A program made the position numbers and the translations under genes. A DNA stretch of 64,000 nt, taken from the NCBI GenBank assembly GCA_002390675.1, contig DGPZ01000192.1, forward strand, positions 1-64,000, given 5' to 3'. This DNA comes from Deltaproteobacteria bacterium UBA4427. Lineage in GTDB: Bacteria > Myxococcota_A > UBA9160 > UBA4427. The notes under the pieces are model-generated. The model was not told the DNA's origin, did not search any database, and saw nothing but the letters and a program-made list of their open reading frames with translations. How positions within the stretch are numbered: position 1 is the stretch's first letter; each line of letters begins with the position of its first letter. Below, one piece after another: positions 1 to 9,245 of this stretch.

Positions 1-14
1 CATGGAGAACTCGA

Positions 15-1232
15 TTGACTGAATCCGAAACCAAGTCCGTGCCTATCGAAGGTCACTGCGATCCCCGCTTCGCTCGCGTTCGTGAGATTTTCGAGACGCA
101 GGTCGCAAAAAACGAAGTGGGCGCTGCGATCGCCTTTACCCTGAATGGTGATTCTGTCGTCGACCTTTGGGGAGGCTATGCCACGCAGGACCACACTAAG
201 CCTTGGGAACGCGACACGATCGTAAACACCTACTCGACAACCAAGGGCATGACCGCTTTAGTCGCCCATCGTCTCGTCGAGCAGGGCCTGATCGACCTCG
301 ACTCGCCGGTCGCCCAGTATTGGCCGGAATTCGCCGCTGCCGGCAAACAAGACGTCCCGGTCCGTTGGCTGCTTAGTCATCAAGTAGGACTTCCTGCCAT
401 TCGCGAAACGCTGCCCCCGGAAACGCTTTATGACTGGGATGCTATGTGCGCGGCGCTTGCGGCAACCGAGCCCTGGTGGACGCCCGGCGAAAAGCATGGC
501 TATCACCCCGTGACCTATGGCTTCCTCGTGGGCGAAGTCATTCGTCGGGCTTCGGGCAAGACCGTCGGTCAGCTCTTCCGCGAAGATGTCGCCGAGCCTC
601 TTGGTGCCGATTTTCATATAGGCCTCCCCGAAAGCGAACATGGCCGGGTCTCCGACATGATCGGCAGCCTCGCCCCGCCAAAAACGACGGCAAAAACCGA
701 GAGCGGGAAGCCGGCACTCAAGATCAAGGGCCCCCTCGCAGAGTTTATGAATGACATGGCGGACCCGACGACCATGGTCGGCGCAGCGTTCAACAATCCG
801 CGCATTCGGTCCGGTGCACATAACACTCAAAAATGGCGGAAGGCCGAGATTCCGGCTGCGAATGGTCACGGCAATGCCCGCGCCCTCGCACGCATCTACG
901 GCGCCCTCGCCTGCGGCGGAGAAGTCGACGGCGTGCGTTTGCTCGAGCCGGAATCCATTCGACAGGCGCGAACGGAACAAATCAAAGGGCCTGATGCGAC
1001 GCTGGCATCGATGCCCATGCGATACGGGCTCGGATACATGCTCCGAACCGACTTCATGCCGCTCTCGCCGAATCCGAATTCTTTTGGACATCCGGGCGCT
1101 GGCGGATCGATCGGCATGGCCGACCCCGATAGCGGTGTCGGCTTCGGCTTCGTCATGAACAAAATGGGAATGGGCTTGGTCGGGGGGCCGACCGGTTTCT
1201 CGGTTCTTAAGGCCTTCTTCGAGGCGCTTTAG
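15..1232 (+). CDS. Serine hydrolase of the class C beta-lactamase/EstB esterase family (5' end uncertain)
   Basis: A serine hydrolase of the beta-lactamase fold; most such environmental proteins act as esterases through an acyl-serine intermediate. The SxxK nucleophile motif is STTK at residues 74-77, the tyrosine motif region reads GYHPVTYG at 162-169, and HPGAGGSIG near the C-terminus supplies the HxG loop. About 405 residues is the usual family length. The frame starts with TTG at 15, shows no ribosome site, and stays open to the window edge, so the true start may lie outside. No signal peptide is visible from this start. It leads a co-directional run with the DUF1214, esterase and thioesterase genes (gaps of 45-83 bases), which suggests ester or lipid catabolism. 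The substrate cannot be named. Confidence 0.85.
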   Translation: MTESETKSVPIEGHCDPRFARVREIFETQVAKNEVGAAIAFTLNGDSVVDLWGGYATQDHTKPWERDTIVNTYSTTKGMTALVAHRLVEQGLIDLDSPVAQYWPEFAAAGKQDVPVRWLLSHQVGLPAIRETLPPETLYDWDAMCAALAATEPWWTPGEKHGYHPVTYGFLVGEVIRRASGKTVGQLFREDVAEPLGADFHIGLPESEHGRVSDMIGSLAPPKTTAKTESGKPALKIKGPLAEFMNDMADPTTMVGAAFNNPRIRSGAHNTQKWRKAEIPAANGHGNARALARIYGALACGGEVDGVRLLEPESIRQARTEQIKGPDATLASMPMRYGLGYMLRTDFMPLSPNPNSFGHPGAGGSIGMADPDSGVGFGFVMNKMGMGLVGGPTGFSVLKAFFEAL

Positions 1233-1277
1233 CTGCGCGAACCATCCGAATAACACCATAGGACAGGAGATCGCAAC

Positions 1278-2354
1278 ATGGCGAAGAATACCCACTTGGA
1301 TCGGCTCGCGAGCGGCGCAGCCTGGGATGACTTCTGCGATCGACTCAAGGAGGCGGGGCAAACGATTCGTGACAAGAGCCCCGACGACGACTTCGATCGC
1401 GCCGAGGGTTATCGCCATCTCGCGCGCCTCACCCAGAACTTCCTCCGGTCCGGTCTCGAAGAATCAGACCCGGCTAAAGCGATTTTATCGACGGCGAGCA
1501 ATAAAATCGGACTCGACAATCCCGACTATGTATACGCCGGCGCCCGGCTCTCCCCCAATTTCACCTATCGCCTCACAGGCGATTTAAACGGCGTGGCCAT
1601 GCTCGGGATCGGGCTCTTCTCGGGTGCGCTCGGAACGCCCAAGGGCTTGATTCGGGACGCCTACATCACCACAAACGAACTTGAATTCGAGAACGAACGC
1701 TTCGAGCTCATTATCAGCCGAGAAGAACAGCCGGGCAATTGGCTCCCCATGGGCGAGGAAACGAACTCGCTCAACATCCGCCAGACCGTCTTGCGACGCC
1801 GCGAACAAGAGTCGGCGAGCCTCGACCTCGTACGCATCGATGACGGCGCACTCCCCGCTCCTCTCGACCCTGTTGGCTTTGTTCAAACTCTCGATCGCGT
1901 GGGTGCCATGGTCGGCGGGATCGTTGATCAATTTCAGGCTTGGTCGGATTCCTTCCAAAAGCATCCATTTGAAATCAGAGAGATCGATCCAAAGTTTCTC
2001 GCGGTGGCCCAGGGTGATCCGAACACGACCTATCACTACAGCTATTGGGAACTGAGGGAAGACGAGATCTATACCGTTGTGCTTCGGCCTCCGAAGACCT
2101 TCGACTATTGGAACCTTCAGATCGGCAATCATTGGCTCGAGTCATTCGACTACCTCTACTACGACACGCACGTCAATCATGAGACTGCGAGTCGCGAAGA
2201 CGACGGAAGCGTTCGGATTCACATCTCGGCCAAAGATCCCGGCAAGGCGAATTGGCTCGACACCGCAGGCCATACTCGCGGCGCCCTCGCGCTCAGGTGG
2301 GTCGGCGCCGATGCGCCTCCGCCGACTCCCGAGACTTTCGTTCGCAAGGCGTAG
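1278..2354 (+). CDS. DUF1214 domain-containing protein
   Basis: An uncharacterised protein that I recognise as DUF1214-type, common in actinobacteria and deltaproteobacteria near lipid and steroid genes. The diagnostic parts are a central stretch around GNWLPMGEETNSLNIRQT and a C-terminal half with FDYWNLQIGNHWLESFDY and the ending APPPTPETFVRKA. The length of 358 residues matches family members that carry an extra N-terminal helical region. There is no signal peptide or membrane segment. The ATG at 1278 has a good AGGAGA ribosome site about ten bases upstream. The gene follows the serine hydrolase by 45 bases and precedes the esterase by 83, so co-transcription is likely. Function is unknown. 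Confidence 0.8.
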   Translation: MAKNTHLDRLASGAAWDDFCDRLKEAGQTIRDKSPDDDFDRAEGYRHLARLTQNFLRSGLEESDPAKAILSTASNKIGLDNPDYVYAGARLSPNFTYRLTGDLNGVAMLGIGLFSGALGTPKGLIRDAYITTNELEFENERFELIISREEQPGNWLPMGEETNSLNIRQTVLRRREQESASLDLVRIDDGALPAPLDPVGFVQTLDRVGAMVGGIVDQFQAWSDSFQKHPFEIREIDPKFLAVAQGDPNTTYHYSYWELREDEIYTVVLRPPKTFDYWNLQIGNHWLESFDYLYYDTHVNHETASREDDGSVRIHISAKDPGKANWLDTAGHTRGALALRWVGADAPPPTPETFVRKA

Positions 2355-2437
2355 ACACAACACAAGTCGGGTGTGAGCGAGGTGTCGACCTCGGATCCAT
2401 AGGTAGGCTCGCGGTCTCAGGTTGCTAGTGTCGAGGG

Positions 2438-3418
2438 ATGGCTAATTACGCATTCGACAAAGACTTCATCCCCTTCCTCTCTGAACTCCCGACCGTCGGT
2501 GACTACTCGACGGCGGAAAAGATTCAGGCGCTCCGCGGCGAGCGCGACGAGGCCTTTGAGCCCATCGCACTCCGCGAAGGCGTTGAGCAAGAGGACCGAC
2601 AGATTGCGGGACTCCACGGCGCACCCAATGTGCCGATCCGCATCTATCGCCCCGTCGCGAGTAAAGGCGATTCCAGCAAAGATCTCCTCGCCGGTTTCTT
2701 GGAAATTCATGGCGGTGGTTTCATGTTCGGCAACATCGAGATGATGGATGGCTGGTGTCAAATGATCGCTGCCGAGGTCGGCGTGGTCGTTGTCTCCGTC
2801 GGCTACCGACTAGCACCCGAGAATCCCTTCCCGGCGGGCCTCGAGGACAGTTATGCCGCGCTTTGCTGGTTACATGAGCACGCGGAGGAACTCGGAGTCG
2901 ATCGCGAGCGAATTGCGATCGGCGGTCAAAGCGCTGGCGGCGGTATCGCGGCAGGGCTCGCGCTGTACAATCGCGACCAGGCAAAGGGTCAGGCCGATGG
3001 ACCTAAAATTTGTTACCAGCTTCTCGAAATCCCCGAAATCGATGACCGGCTCAATACGCCGTCCATGCTTGCCTTCCAGGATACGCCTTTTTGGAATCGG
3101 CCTAACGCGGTATTTAGTTGGCAACACTATTTAGGACCCAATCATGAGGGCGATCCTTCGATCTATGCCGCGCCTTCTCGCGCTTCTGCAAAAGAACTCA
3201 TTGGCCTGCCTCCGGCGTATGTCTCGACCATGGAATTTGATCCACTCCGGGATGAAGGCATCCGTTATGCAGCCTTGATGCTCGAAGCTGGTATCTCCGT
3301 CGAATTGCATAGCTACGCGGGAACCTTCCACGGCTCGGCTTTCTTGCCGCAGGCCGAACCGACCCGACGAAACAATCAAGAGATCGTGACGATCTTGCGT
3401 CGTCGATTAAATTCCTAG
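2438..3418 (+). CDS. Alpha/beta hydrolase, hormone-sensitive-lipase (HSL) family esterase
   Basis: A cytoplasmic carboxylesterase of the HSL family. The oxyanion-hole motif HGGGF is at residues 91-95 and the nucleophile elbow GQSAGGG has Ser165. The acid and histidine are probably in FDPLRDE and TFHGSAF near the C-terminus. All three parts of the triad are present and 326 residues is the normal family length, so the enzyme should be active on short or medium acyl esters. The start at 2438 is ATG with no strong ribosome site. It is the third gene of the co-directional run that begins with the beta-lactamase-fold hydrolase and ends with the PaaI thioesterase. Confidence 0.9.
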   Translation: MANYAFDKDFIPFLSELPTVGDYSTAEKIQALRGERDEAFEPIALREGVEQEDRQIAGLHGAPNVPIRIYRPVASKGDSSKDLLAGFLEIHGGGFMFGNIEMMDGWCQMIAAEVGVVVVSVGYRLAPENPFPAGLEDSYAALCWLHEHAEELGVDRERIAIGGQSAGGGIAAGLALYNRDQAKGQADGPKICYQLLEIPEIDDRLNTPSMLAFQDTPFWNRPNAVFSWQHYLGPNHEGDPSIYAAPSRASAKELIGLPPAYVSTMEFDPLRDEGIRYAALMLEAGISVELHSYAGTFHGSAFLPQAEPTRRNNQEIVTILRRRLNS

Positions 3419-3486
3419 CTCGAACGCCTCGCGTTGAGCGCGCTCGACGCCCACCCCGAAAACCCTAAAAAAGAAAGCGCGATCTC

Positions 3487-3900
3487 ATGAGCGGAGACAA
3501 GAAGTGGGACCCCTCTCAAGATTCAATGATGCAGACTATGGGCTATGTCCGCATGATTGAACTCGATCAAGCTGCGGGACGCGCGGTCGTCGAATTCGAA
3601 GCGAAGGTTAATCAATGCCACTCGGGCAATGTCGTACAAGGCGGCTTCGTGACTGGCTGGATCGACAACGCCATGGCCACAGCCGCAATGGCGCAAGCCA
3701 ACTTCGAAAAAGTCGCCATGTCCCTTGAGCTTAAGATCTCATTTTTCCGCACAGCTAATCCGGGGCCAGTGATTGCCGAGGGTTGGGTTGAAAGGGCCGG
3801 CGGCCGAATAACCTTTGCGGAGGGTCTCCTTCGTACCCCGGACGGAGAGATCATCGCCAAGGGCACCTCGACTCTTTCTATGAAGCCGATTAAGCGTTAG
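3487..3900 (+). CDS. PaaI-type hotdog thioesterase
   Basis: A single hotdog-fold thioesterase of the PaaI/4HBT class, expected to hydrolyse acyl- or aryl-CoA in the cytoplasm. Typical features are the segment CHSGNVVQGGFVTGWIDNAM, which carries the conserved HxGxxQGG-like turn and the start of the long hotdog helix, followed by the strand SLELKISFFRTANPG and a C-terminal part that ends in an AKGTSTLSM-like strand. At 137 residues it is of standard length; such proteins act as dimers or tetramers. The ATG at 3487 follows a purine-rich AAAAAAGAAAG stretch. It lies 68 bases after the HSL esterase gene and is probably the last gene of that run. Confidence 0.87.
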   Translation: MSGDKKWDPSQDSMMQTMGYVRMIELDQAAGRAVVEFEAKVNQCHSGNVVQGGFVTGWIDNAMATAAMAQANFEKVAMSLELKISFFRTANPGPVIAEGWVERAGGRITFAEGLLRTPDGEIIAKGTSTLSMKPIKR

Positions 3901-4158
3901 TTCTTCCCGGCGTCCCACAGACGGCGCATTCCCCCTCGCAACAGGTCCGTGCATATCGATCAGTCCGGGAAGGAGCGTCCCCCTCGCCTCGTATCACGAG
4001 TGCGCTGGCCGCTCGCATCGATCCGGCGGGATGGATCGTTCGAGCACGCCATTGTGCACGGGAACATCAACGAGACCTCCGAGCGCGCCACTCGCCACAC
4101 CCAGAACCCAAACATCGATCAAAAGATTCTAAAACGAGTAGTATGTGTTCGGTTCGAC

Positions 4159-5253
4159 TCAGATCTCGCCCGTAAGGAATTTCATCAGCAATTCATTCGT
4201 GCGCTCCGGTGCTTCTTCAGGAATGAAATGCCCACACTGTGCGCCGCGCGCCCGCAGATCCGGAAAGTGATGCGGGAACGAATCTGCATAGGCATTTCCG
4301 CTCGGCACATAATCGTCCGGCGGCAGCTGTCCATCTACAAACGCCTGCGGCATCAGGAAGGGACTGAATAGGTACATAGTCGGCTTCTCGAATTTGAGAT
4401 GCCAATCCTCCGGCGCAAAGACCATGAAGTTGTCGTTCCATTCCGGATGAGAAAAGATCAAGCCTTCGTGATGCCACATAGAAGCGATCTCCTGATTTGA
4501 TCGAAAATCGAAGCGCACGCCACCCGGGGCTGACGCATCCGGCGTCGAAACGTGGAATGGCAGGCAATGGCGGTAGTACTCGATCGCGTGGAACCACGAG
4601 CCGGGATCCGAGAAAGCATTTTCGTAGTGCTTAACATCTTTTGCGTCCCAAAACTGTGTCGGGTCCCAATCCGCAAGCGCCGCGCTCCCTTCGGAACCTT
4701 CAACCGGGGCCCACGGCGATTCAGGAGGACCACCATAAGGCGTATCCTCTCCGCCGAGCGTTGAGCGAATAAAGTCTCGATGGTGCTTTTTAAAAAAGTC
4801 TTCCGCGTCGGGTTCGCATTTGAACCAATAACCGTGGATACCCCAGGTGATCCAAACCGAAACGAGGGTGTCGATCAAACCGAGACGGCTGAAACGGTCT
4901 GGGTACTTGAGCGCAGCTGCAGATGCGATGATCCCGCCCCAATCGTGGCCAACAATCCGCGCACTTTCGATGTCCAGCGCATCCATTAGGTCGATGATGT
5001 CCCGCGCGAGAATCGAGCGGTCCAGACGCGTGCGAGGTTTATCTGTGCCGCCGTAGCCGCGGGTATCCGGGGCATAGACCTTGAATCGCTCGCCCAGAAC
5101 CGGCATCTGATGACGCCACATATGCGAAGTCTGCGGATAGCCATGGAGCAGGATCACAGGATCTTCCCCCGGCCGATCTTCTCCTGCTTCAAGGACATGA
5201 AAGTTTAGGCTGCGGCTTTGGACATCTCGGGATCGGATCGTGTTTTTGGTCAT
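4159..5253 (-). CDS. Alpha/beta hydrolase, epoxide hydrolase/haloalkane dehalogenase-like
   Basis: An alpha/beta hydrolase of the epoxide hydrolase and haloacid dehalogenase branch. Near the N-terminus are HGYPQTSHMWR (oxyanion-hole HG), DTRGYGGTDKP and the nucleophile elbow GHDWGG, where the nucleophile is aspartate rather than serine; this is the mark of this branch. The C-terminal histidine is probably in CGHFIPEEAPE. At 364 residues it is longer than the usual 290-320 because of a large cap region rich in tryptophan and phenylalanine. The ATG at 5253 gives a natural N-terminus. It is a single gene, divergent from the deazaflavin reductase gene at 5380. Epoxide, fluoroacetate or other substrates cannot be told apart from sequence. 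Confidence 0.85.
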   Translation of the reverse strand: MTKNTIRSRDVQSRSLNFHVLEAGEDRPGEDPVILLHGYPQTSHMWRHQMPVLGERFKVYAPDTRGYGGTDKPRTRLDRSILARDIIDLMDALDIESARIVGHDWGGIIASAAALKYPDRFSRLGLIDTLVSVWITWGIHGYWFKCEPDAEDFFKKHHRDFIRSTLGGEDTPYGGPPESPWAPVEGSEGSAALADWDPTQFWDAKDVKHYENAFSDPGSWFHAIEYYRHCLPFHVSTPDASAPGGVRFDFRSNQEIASMWHHEGLIFSHPEWNDNFMVFAPEDWHLKFEKPTMYLFSPFLMPQAFVDGQLPPDDYVPSGNAYADSFPHHFPDLRARGAQCGHFIPEEAPERTNELLMKFLTGEI

Positions 5254-5379
5254 ATGCGAAAGCTACCGATTTCCGAGTGGACATCGCTAGACTAAGATGA
5301 TCCGTCAAATCGAATCTTGCCGTGTCCCGCATGCAGGCCACTAAACTCAGCGCCCATCATTTCCCAAAGGAGCCTCGCC

Positions 5380-5835
5380 ATGGCTGAAAACCCGATGACC
5401 GAAAAGGAGTTCTCGCAACTCCGTAGCTTTATTAAGCCCTTCTCGGTGCTCAACGCCTTCGTCTACAAGCTGACCGGCGGACGACTAATGGGCACCTTCC
5501 AAGGTCGCCCCGTTGTGCTCATCGAAATGACCGGCGCGGCTTCGGGCAAGAAGCGCACGATCCCGCTGATGCACGTCCCGTATAAGGACGGCGTGATCAT
5601 AGTCGGCTCTCAGGGGGGCGCGCCCAAGTCCCCCGTCTGGGTCAAAAACCTCCAGAAGGATCCGCAGATCATCGCCCAGTACAAAGGCAAGCGAATGAAC
5701 CTCGTTGCGCGTCAAGTGAGCGACGAAGAGAAGGAAGCGCTCTGGCCGATCTGCGACGAGCACTATCACGAATTCGCAGACTACCGCGCGCGCACCGACC
5801 GCAACATCCCGATCTTCGACTGTCAGCCTAAATAG
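5380..5835 (+). CDS. Deazaflavin (F420)-dependent nitroreductase-like protein
   Basis: A small protein of the split-beta-barrel DDN/DUF385 family, whose studied members bind coenzyme F420 and reduce quinones, nitroimidazoles or other substrates. Diagnostic motifs are TGAASGKKRTIPL (residues 51-63), which corresponds to the GxxSGxxR phosphate-binding segment, and SPVWVKNL (84-91), the PxWxxNL motif. I chose the ATG at 5380 because AAAGGAG lies eight bases upstream and the resulting 151 residues fit the family; an in-frame ATG at 5317 would add 21 atypical residues. It is a monocistronic gene with a strong terminator after it. With the LLM oxidoreductases elsewhere in the window it implies that the host makes or uses F420. 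Confidence 0.88.
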   Translation: MAENPMTEKEFSQLRSFIKPFSVLNAFVYKLTGGRLMGTFQGRPVVLIEMTGAASGKKRTIPLMHVPYKDGVIIVGSQGGAPKSPVWVKNLQKDPQIIAQYKGKRMNLVARQVSDEEKEALWPICDEHYHEFADYRARTDRNIPIFDCQPK

Positions 5836-5892
5836 GGCGTAGTCCAAGCACCCGCGGCTCCTACTAAGCCAGCGAACCGGACGAACGAATAC

Positions 5893-5931
5893 AAAAAAGC
5901 CGGCCTGCGAATTCACGCAGGCCGGCTTTTT
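5893..5931. terminator. Bidirectional intrinsic terminator
   Basis: A perfect 11-base-pair stem, GCCGGCCTGCG (5899-5909) with CGCAGGCCGGC (5916-5926), encloses a six-base loop AATTCA. It is flanked by six A on the left (5893-5898) and five T on the right, so it can stop transcription from either side. It sits between the convergent deazaflavin reductase gene (ends 5835) and the SnoaL-like gene (ends 5973). Confidence 0.92.
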
Positions 5932-5972
5932 GTGTTTTTACTTTGCCAGGTCGTGCTTACTAGGCGTTAGGC

Positions 5973-6569
5973 CTATTGCGCCGGTGGGTTTCCGTACTTG
6001 CCAAGGTAGTGATAGTCGAACTTTGGATCTTCGGGCTGGCGTTCATTCAATTCGTAGATCCGCTCGTACTTCGAATCGATGATCTGCCAGCGACCGTCTT
6101 CTTTGACGTAGCGATCCCAATAGATAGCAGTCCCGGTCGTGAAGTTATTCTCACTCATAATCCACATATTATCGGTCAGATACCAAACGCCTGTCGCCTC
6201 CGTCGCCGAGATCATTTCAATTTCGGGATGATGGCCATTATGGTGACCGACCGAGCGGTTATGAAAGGATGCCTTGATCGAACTCAGGTACTCGTCTTTG
6301 CCTTTGAGCTTCCACTCGTAAGTGCCGCCTATGAAGTGAACCGTAACGTCCTGATGAAAGAGATCCTGAAGCTCTTCGAAGTTGCCCGTATCGATGCACC
6401 GGAAATACGCGTGCTTCACACGGCGAATCGCTTCCATGTCGAGCAACATCTGCACCGCGTCCCGCAGCGCTCCGGGGCTGTCGTCTGCGATTTCGAGGGG
6501 CAGGCCGTTGGCGATACCCATGCCACTTTTGGTGAGCGTCGGGCTCCCGGATTCGTCTTGAGTCGACAT
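5973..6569 (-). CDS. SnoaL-like (nuclear transport factor 2 fold) protein
   Basis: A protein with a cone-shaped alpha+beta NTF2-like domain, of the branch related to bile acid 7-alpha-dehydratase BaiE and ring-hydroxylating dioxygenase small subunits. After a variable N-terminus of about 45 residues the domain begins with MEAIRRVKHAYFRCIDTGN and continues with FHQDVTVHF and GTAIYWDRYVKEDGRWQI, the classic order. Its HHNGHH segment places several histidines in the cavity wall. A CAGGAG ribosome site precedes the ATG. Members are lyases, isomerases or hydrolases, or only bind ligands; the reaction cannot be assigned. Two more NTF2-like genes occur at 23165 and 46975. It ends at the shared terminator. 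Confidence 0.8.
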   Translation of the reverse strand: MSTQDESGSPTLTKSGMGIANGLPLEIADDSPGALRDAVQMLLDMEAIRRVKHAYFRCIDTGNFEELQDLFHQDVTVHFIGGTYEWKLKGKDEYLSSIKASFHNRSVGHHNGHHPEIEMISATEATGVWYLTDNMWIMSENNFTTGTAIYWDRYVKEDGRWQIIDSKYERIYELNERQPEDPKFDYHYLGKYGNPPAQ

Positions 6570-6686
6570 CGTGCGTTCTCCTGTTTTTTAAGCTCTGAAT
6601 AAGTCGGAACAGCCTAGTCAGAAAAAAGGAGCTTCGCCGCCCGCCAATCGACGTCGACGGCTAGGAAGATTTTGCGAGCGAGCTAG

Positions 6687-9245
6687 TTACGGACGCCCGC
6701 GACCGGGTAGCTTCCCACGGAAGACCTTGCGGTTTCCCTGAGTGCGCTTCTTTTGATCGCCGCTCGAGCTTCGAGAAGCTCCTCCATCGCCACCACGCGG
6801 AGCGTTCGGCCCGCCGCCTTCAGCCCGCGGGCCGGTCGGTCGTCCATTAGAGCCGCCCGGACCACTCGGCGGTCGGCCAGCACCATCACGAGATCCATTA
6901 GGCGAACCGGATGATCGGTCGGGGCGCGGGGCGCCTCGGCCGGGCCTAACTGATTGATTATCTCGGTAGTCGCTTCGCGGAGCGCGGTCCTGCTTACCAC
7001 CACTGCCGCCATCACGCTTCCAAGAATTGTTATTGCGTGGGCCGCTCGGGCCACGAGCATTACTCGGGCGCCCAGGGTTTCCACCCTGTCGATGATTCGG
7101 AGCCTGCCCCGACGAATGGCCGGTTCGACTACCAGCATGTCCGCCGCCGCCACCTCGCCCACCCTTAAAGAAGGGCTTCGAGGGCGGGCCCGCAGACTTA
7201 TCATCCGCGCGCTTAATCACGATTCCGGGATCGCGCGAATCGGGTCGGCTTACCTTGGCTTCGAAGGCGGCTGCGACATCGTTCGAGACAGATATGAAGG
7301 AAACACGATCGGAGACTTCGATGGCCCCAACCTGATCACTCTTAATGCCACCGCGTCGACATGCCTGGGACAGAAGTCGCCCCGTCGTTGCGCCACTGCC
7401 TTCGCCCCACGTCACAAAGAAGCGCGTATAGGCTTCCTGCGGAGGTCGAATCGGCGGATAGTTTTCGCCACTGCCACCGCGATTTCCGCTCGACGACGTA
7501 CGGCCGCCACTTTGGAAGTTGTCGCGGGAGTCGCGCGTAGGACGATGTCCCGGGCGATTACGATCAGGTCGACCGCGGCTGTCGCCTCGGCTCTCACGAT
7601 TGTCGCGACCCTGCGGACCACGCTCTTGCGACGGATCAAAGCCCTGTACCTGCATAGGCTTGCATTTGCTGTCCGGCTTAGCGAGGTCGAGTAGGGTGGC
7701 GATCACCTGGACCGGGTCATGATCCTCGAGCAGTCCTTTCGCGTACATCATCTGCGACTCTTCTGGCGTATGCGAAGCGAGCGTGTCATGAAGCGCCTTG
7801 CGCGCGCGCTTGCGTAGCGCCTTCTCCACCTTGTTGGGAGTGGGCACGGGCTGGAAGGACAGATCCACCTTCGCAGAACGAAGCATGCGCTTAACACGGT
7901 TCTGATCAGCAGGCGTCACGAAGAGGATGCTGCGTCCGGATAGACCCGCGCGTCCCGTTCGCCCACTTCTATGGGTATAGGCCTCGGGATCACGCGGCGG
8001 ATCAACATGGATCACCGTCGAAATCCCGGGAACGTCAATACCGCGAGCCGCTACTTCAGTCGAAACCAAAATTGGGAGCGTGCCGTTTCGGAAGGACGCG
8101 AGGGTTCGCGTGCGCTGGGCCTGAGCGAGTTCACCACTGAAGGGCGCTGCACCGAAGCCATCTCGGGCCAACTTCTCAGCCAAGTCTGTCGCATCGACGC
8201 GACGGTTCACGAAGAGCAAGCAGCGCTCCTCGCCGGCAAGAAGAAGAACGTTCACGAGGGCCGCAAAAGTCTCATGTCGACGAACGCCGTAGCCAATATG
8301 CTGAATGTCCGCGTTCGCTTCGCCGAGTCGTGTTCCCTCAATCACCATCGGATTATTCTGGAAGCGGTTCGCGAGTTGCGTCACAGCGCGGGGGAACGTC
8401 GCCGAAACCAAATGGCTCTGCCGTTCCGGAGGCATTTCTGCCAGGATCGCGTCGAGTTCGTCCCGGAAGCCCATATCGAGCATCTGGTCCGCTTCGTCGA
8501 GCACGACATGCGCAATCTCATCGGCCTTAATGGCGCGATTTTTGAGATGATCAAGGAGTCGGCCAGGCGTTCCAACCACAAGCGCCGGTCCGCGTGATAG
8601 AGCGCGCCGCTCCATCATCACCGACGTGCCGCCGGTCACGACCTCGACTGTTAGGTCCGCAATATCCGCGTAGAGCCAAGCGAGTTCTTCACTCACCTGC
8701 GCGGCCAATTCACGAGTCGGCACGATCACCAAGCCCGTCGGATGAGCCGCGCCATCTTTGGGCCGCTTAGAACCGCGATTGTTCTTTGGTCCGCGAGGTC
8801 CACGCGCGCCCTTTGGGCTCTTGGATGCGGCATATGTTTTATACCCTTGAGCCACGCCAGGGGCAGCAGCTGCAGGAGTTGCGGCAGCGGGGTTCTTCGA
8901 TTGCGGGATCGCCGGGATATGAACTTCGGGAGTCGATGCGTCCGCCGCGTTCTCCGCGCCTGGGGCGACAACTACTTCCGCCTCTTCCGGCGGAACCACC
9001 ATTGCAATTGCTTCGGGCTCAGATGCGGGCGGGACGTACCCAGCCTGCTTCAAGAAGTGCTCAGCGAGCGCAAGCCCGATCGCTACCGTCTTTCCAGAGC
9101 CAGTCTGAGATGAAATGCGCAAGTCACGGCCATCAGAAGCGGCTGCAACCACTGCCAACTGCACAGGCGTCAGTTCTTCGAAGCCGCGACGAATAAGCGC
9201 AGCTGTAATTGGCGCGGGAAGATCCGCGAAGATTTCAGGTTTCAT
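6687..9245 (-). CDS. DEAD-box RNA helicase with DbpA-type RNA-binding domain, internal insertion and Arg/Gly-rich tail
   Basis: An ATP-dependent RNA helicase of the CsdA/DbpA group, for RNA remodelling, ribosome assembly or mRNA decay. From the ATG at 9245 (852 residues) the motifs are: Q motif around 6-29, Walker A SQTGSGKT (46-53), motif Ia PTREL (176-180), TPGR, DEAD (250-253), SAT (281-283), STEVAARGID (395-404) and HRSGRTGR (425-432). A DbpA RNA-binding domain lies near 605-665. The tail (about 670-852) is low-complexity, rich in Gly, Arg, Ser and Pro. Between Walker A and motif Ia there are about 120 residues instead of the usual 30; the extra part (about 70-169) is Ala/Pro- then Lys/Arg/Gly-rich. 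A longer in-frame start at 9353 adds an improbable 36 residues. Confidence 0.93.
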   Translation of the reverse strand: MKPEIFADLPAPITAALIRRGFEELTPVQLAVVAAASDGRDLRISSQTGSGKTVAIGLALAEHFLKQAGYVPPASEPEAIAMVVPPEEAEVVVAPGAENAADASTPEVHIPAIPQSKNPAAATPAAAAPGVAQGYKTYAASKSPKGARGPRGPKNNRGSKRPKDGAAHPTGLVIVPTRELAAQVSEELAWLYADIADLTVEVVTGGTSVMMERRALSRGPALVVGTPGRLLDHLKNRAIKADEIAHVVLDEADQMLDMGFRDELDAILAEMPPERQSHLVSATFPRAVTQLANRFQNNPMVIEGTRLGEANADIQHIGYGVRRHETFAALVNVLLLAGEERCLLFVNRRVDATDLAEKLARDGFGAAPFSGELAQAQRTRTLASFRNGTLPILVSTEVAARGIDVPGISTVIHVDPPRDPEAYTHRSGRTGRAGLSGRSILFVTPADQNRVKRMLRSAKVDLSFQPVPTPNKVEKALRKRARKALHDTLASHTPEESQMMYAKGLLEDHDPVQVIATLLDLAKPDSKCKPMQVQGFDPSQERGPQGRDNRESRGDSRGRPDRNRPGHRPTRDSRDNFQSGGRTSSSGNRGGSGENYPPIRPPQEAYTRFFVTWGEGSGATTGRLLSQACRRGGIKSDQVGAIEVSDRVSFISVSNDVAAAFEAKVSRPDSRDPGIVIKRADDKSAGPPSKPFFKGGRGGGGGHAGSRTGHSSGQAPNHRQGGNPGRPSNARGPSGPRNNNSWKRDGGSGGKQDRAPRSDYRDNQSVRPGRGAPRPDRSSGSPNGSRDGAGRPPSGPGGSNGRPTGPRAEGGGPNAPRGGDGGASRSSSGDQKKRTQGNRKVFRGKLPGRGRP

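Noticed and set aside
258..1418. Long antisense frame of 386 codons over the first hydrolase gene
   Set aside because: It mirrors the coding strand of a clear beta-lactamase-fold gene and shows no domain; it is an effect of GC-rich codon use.
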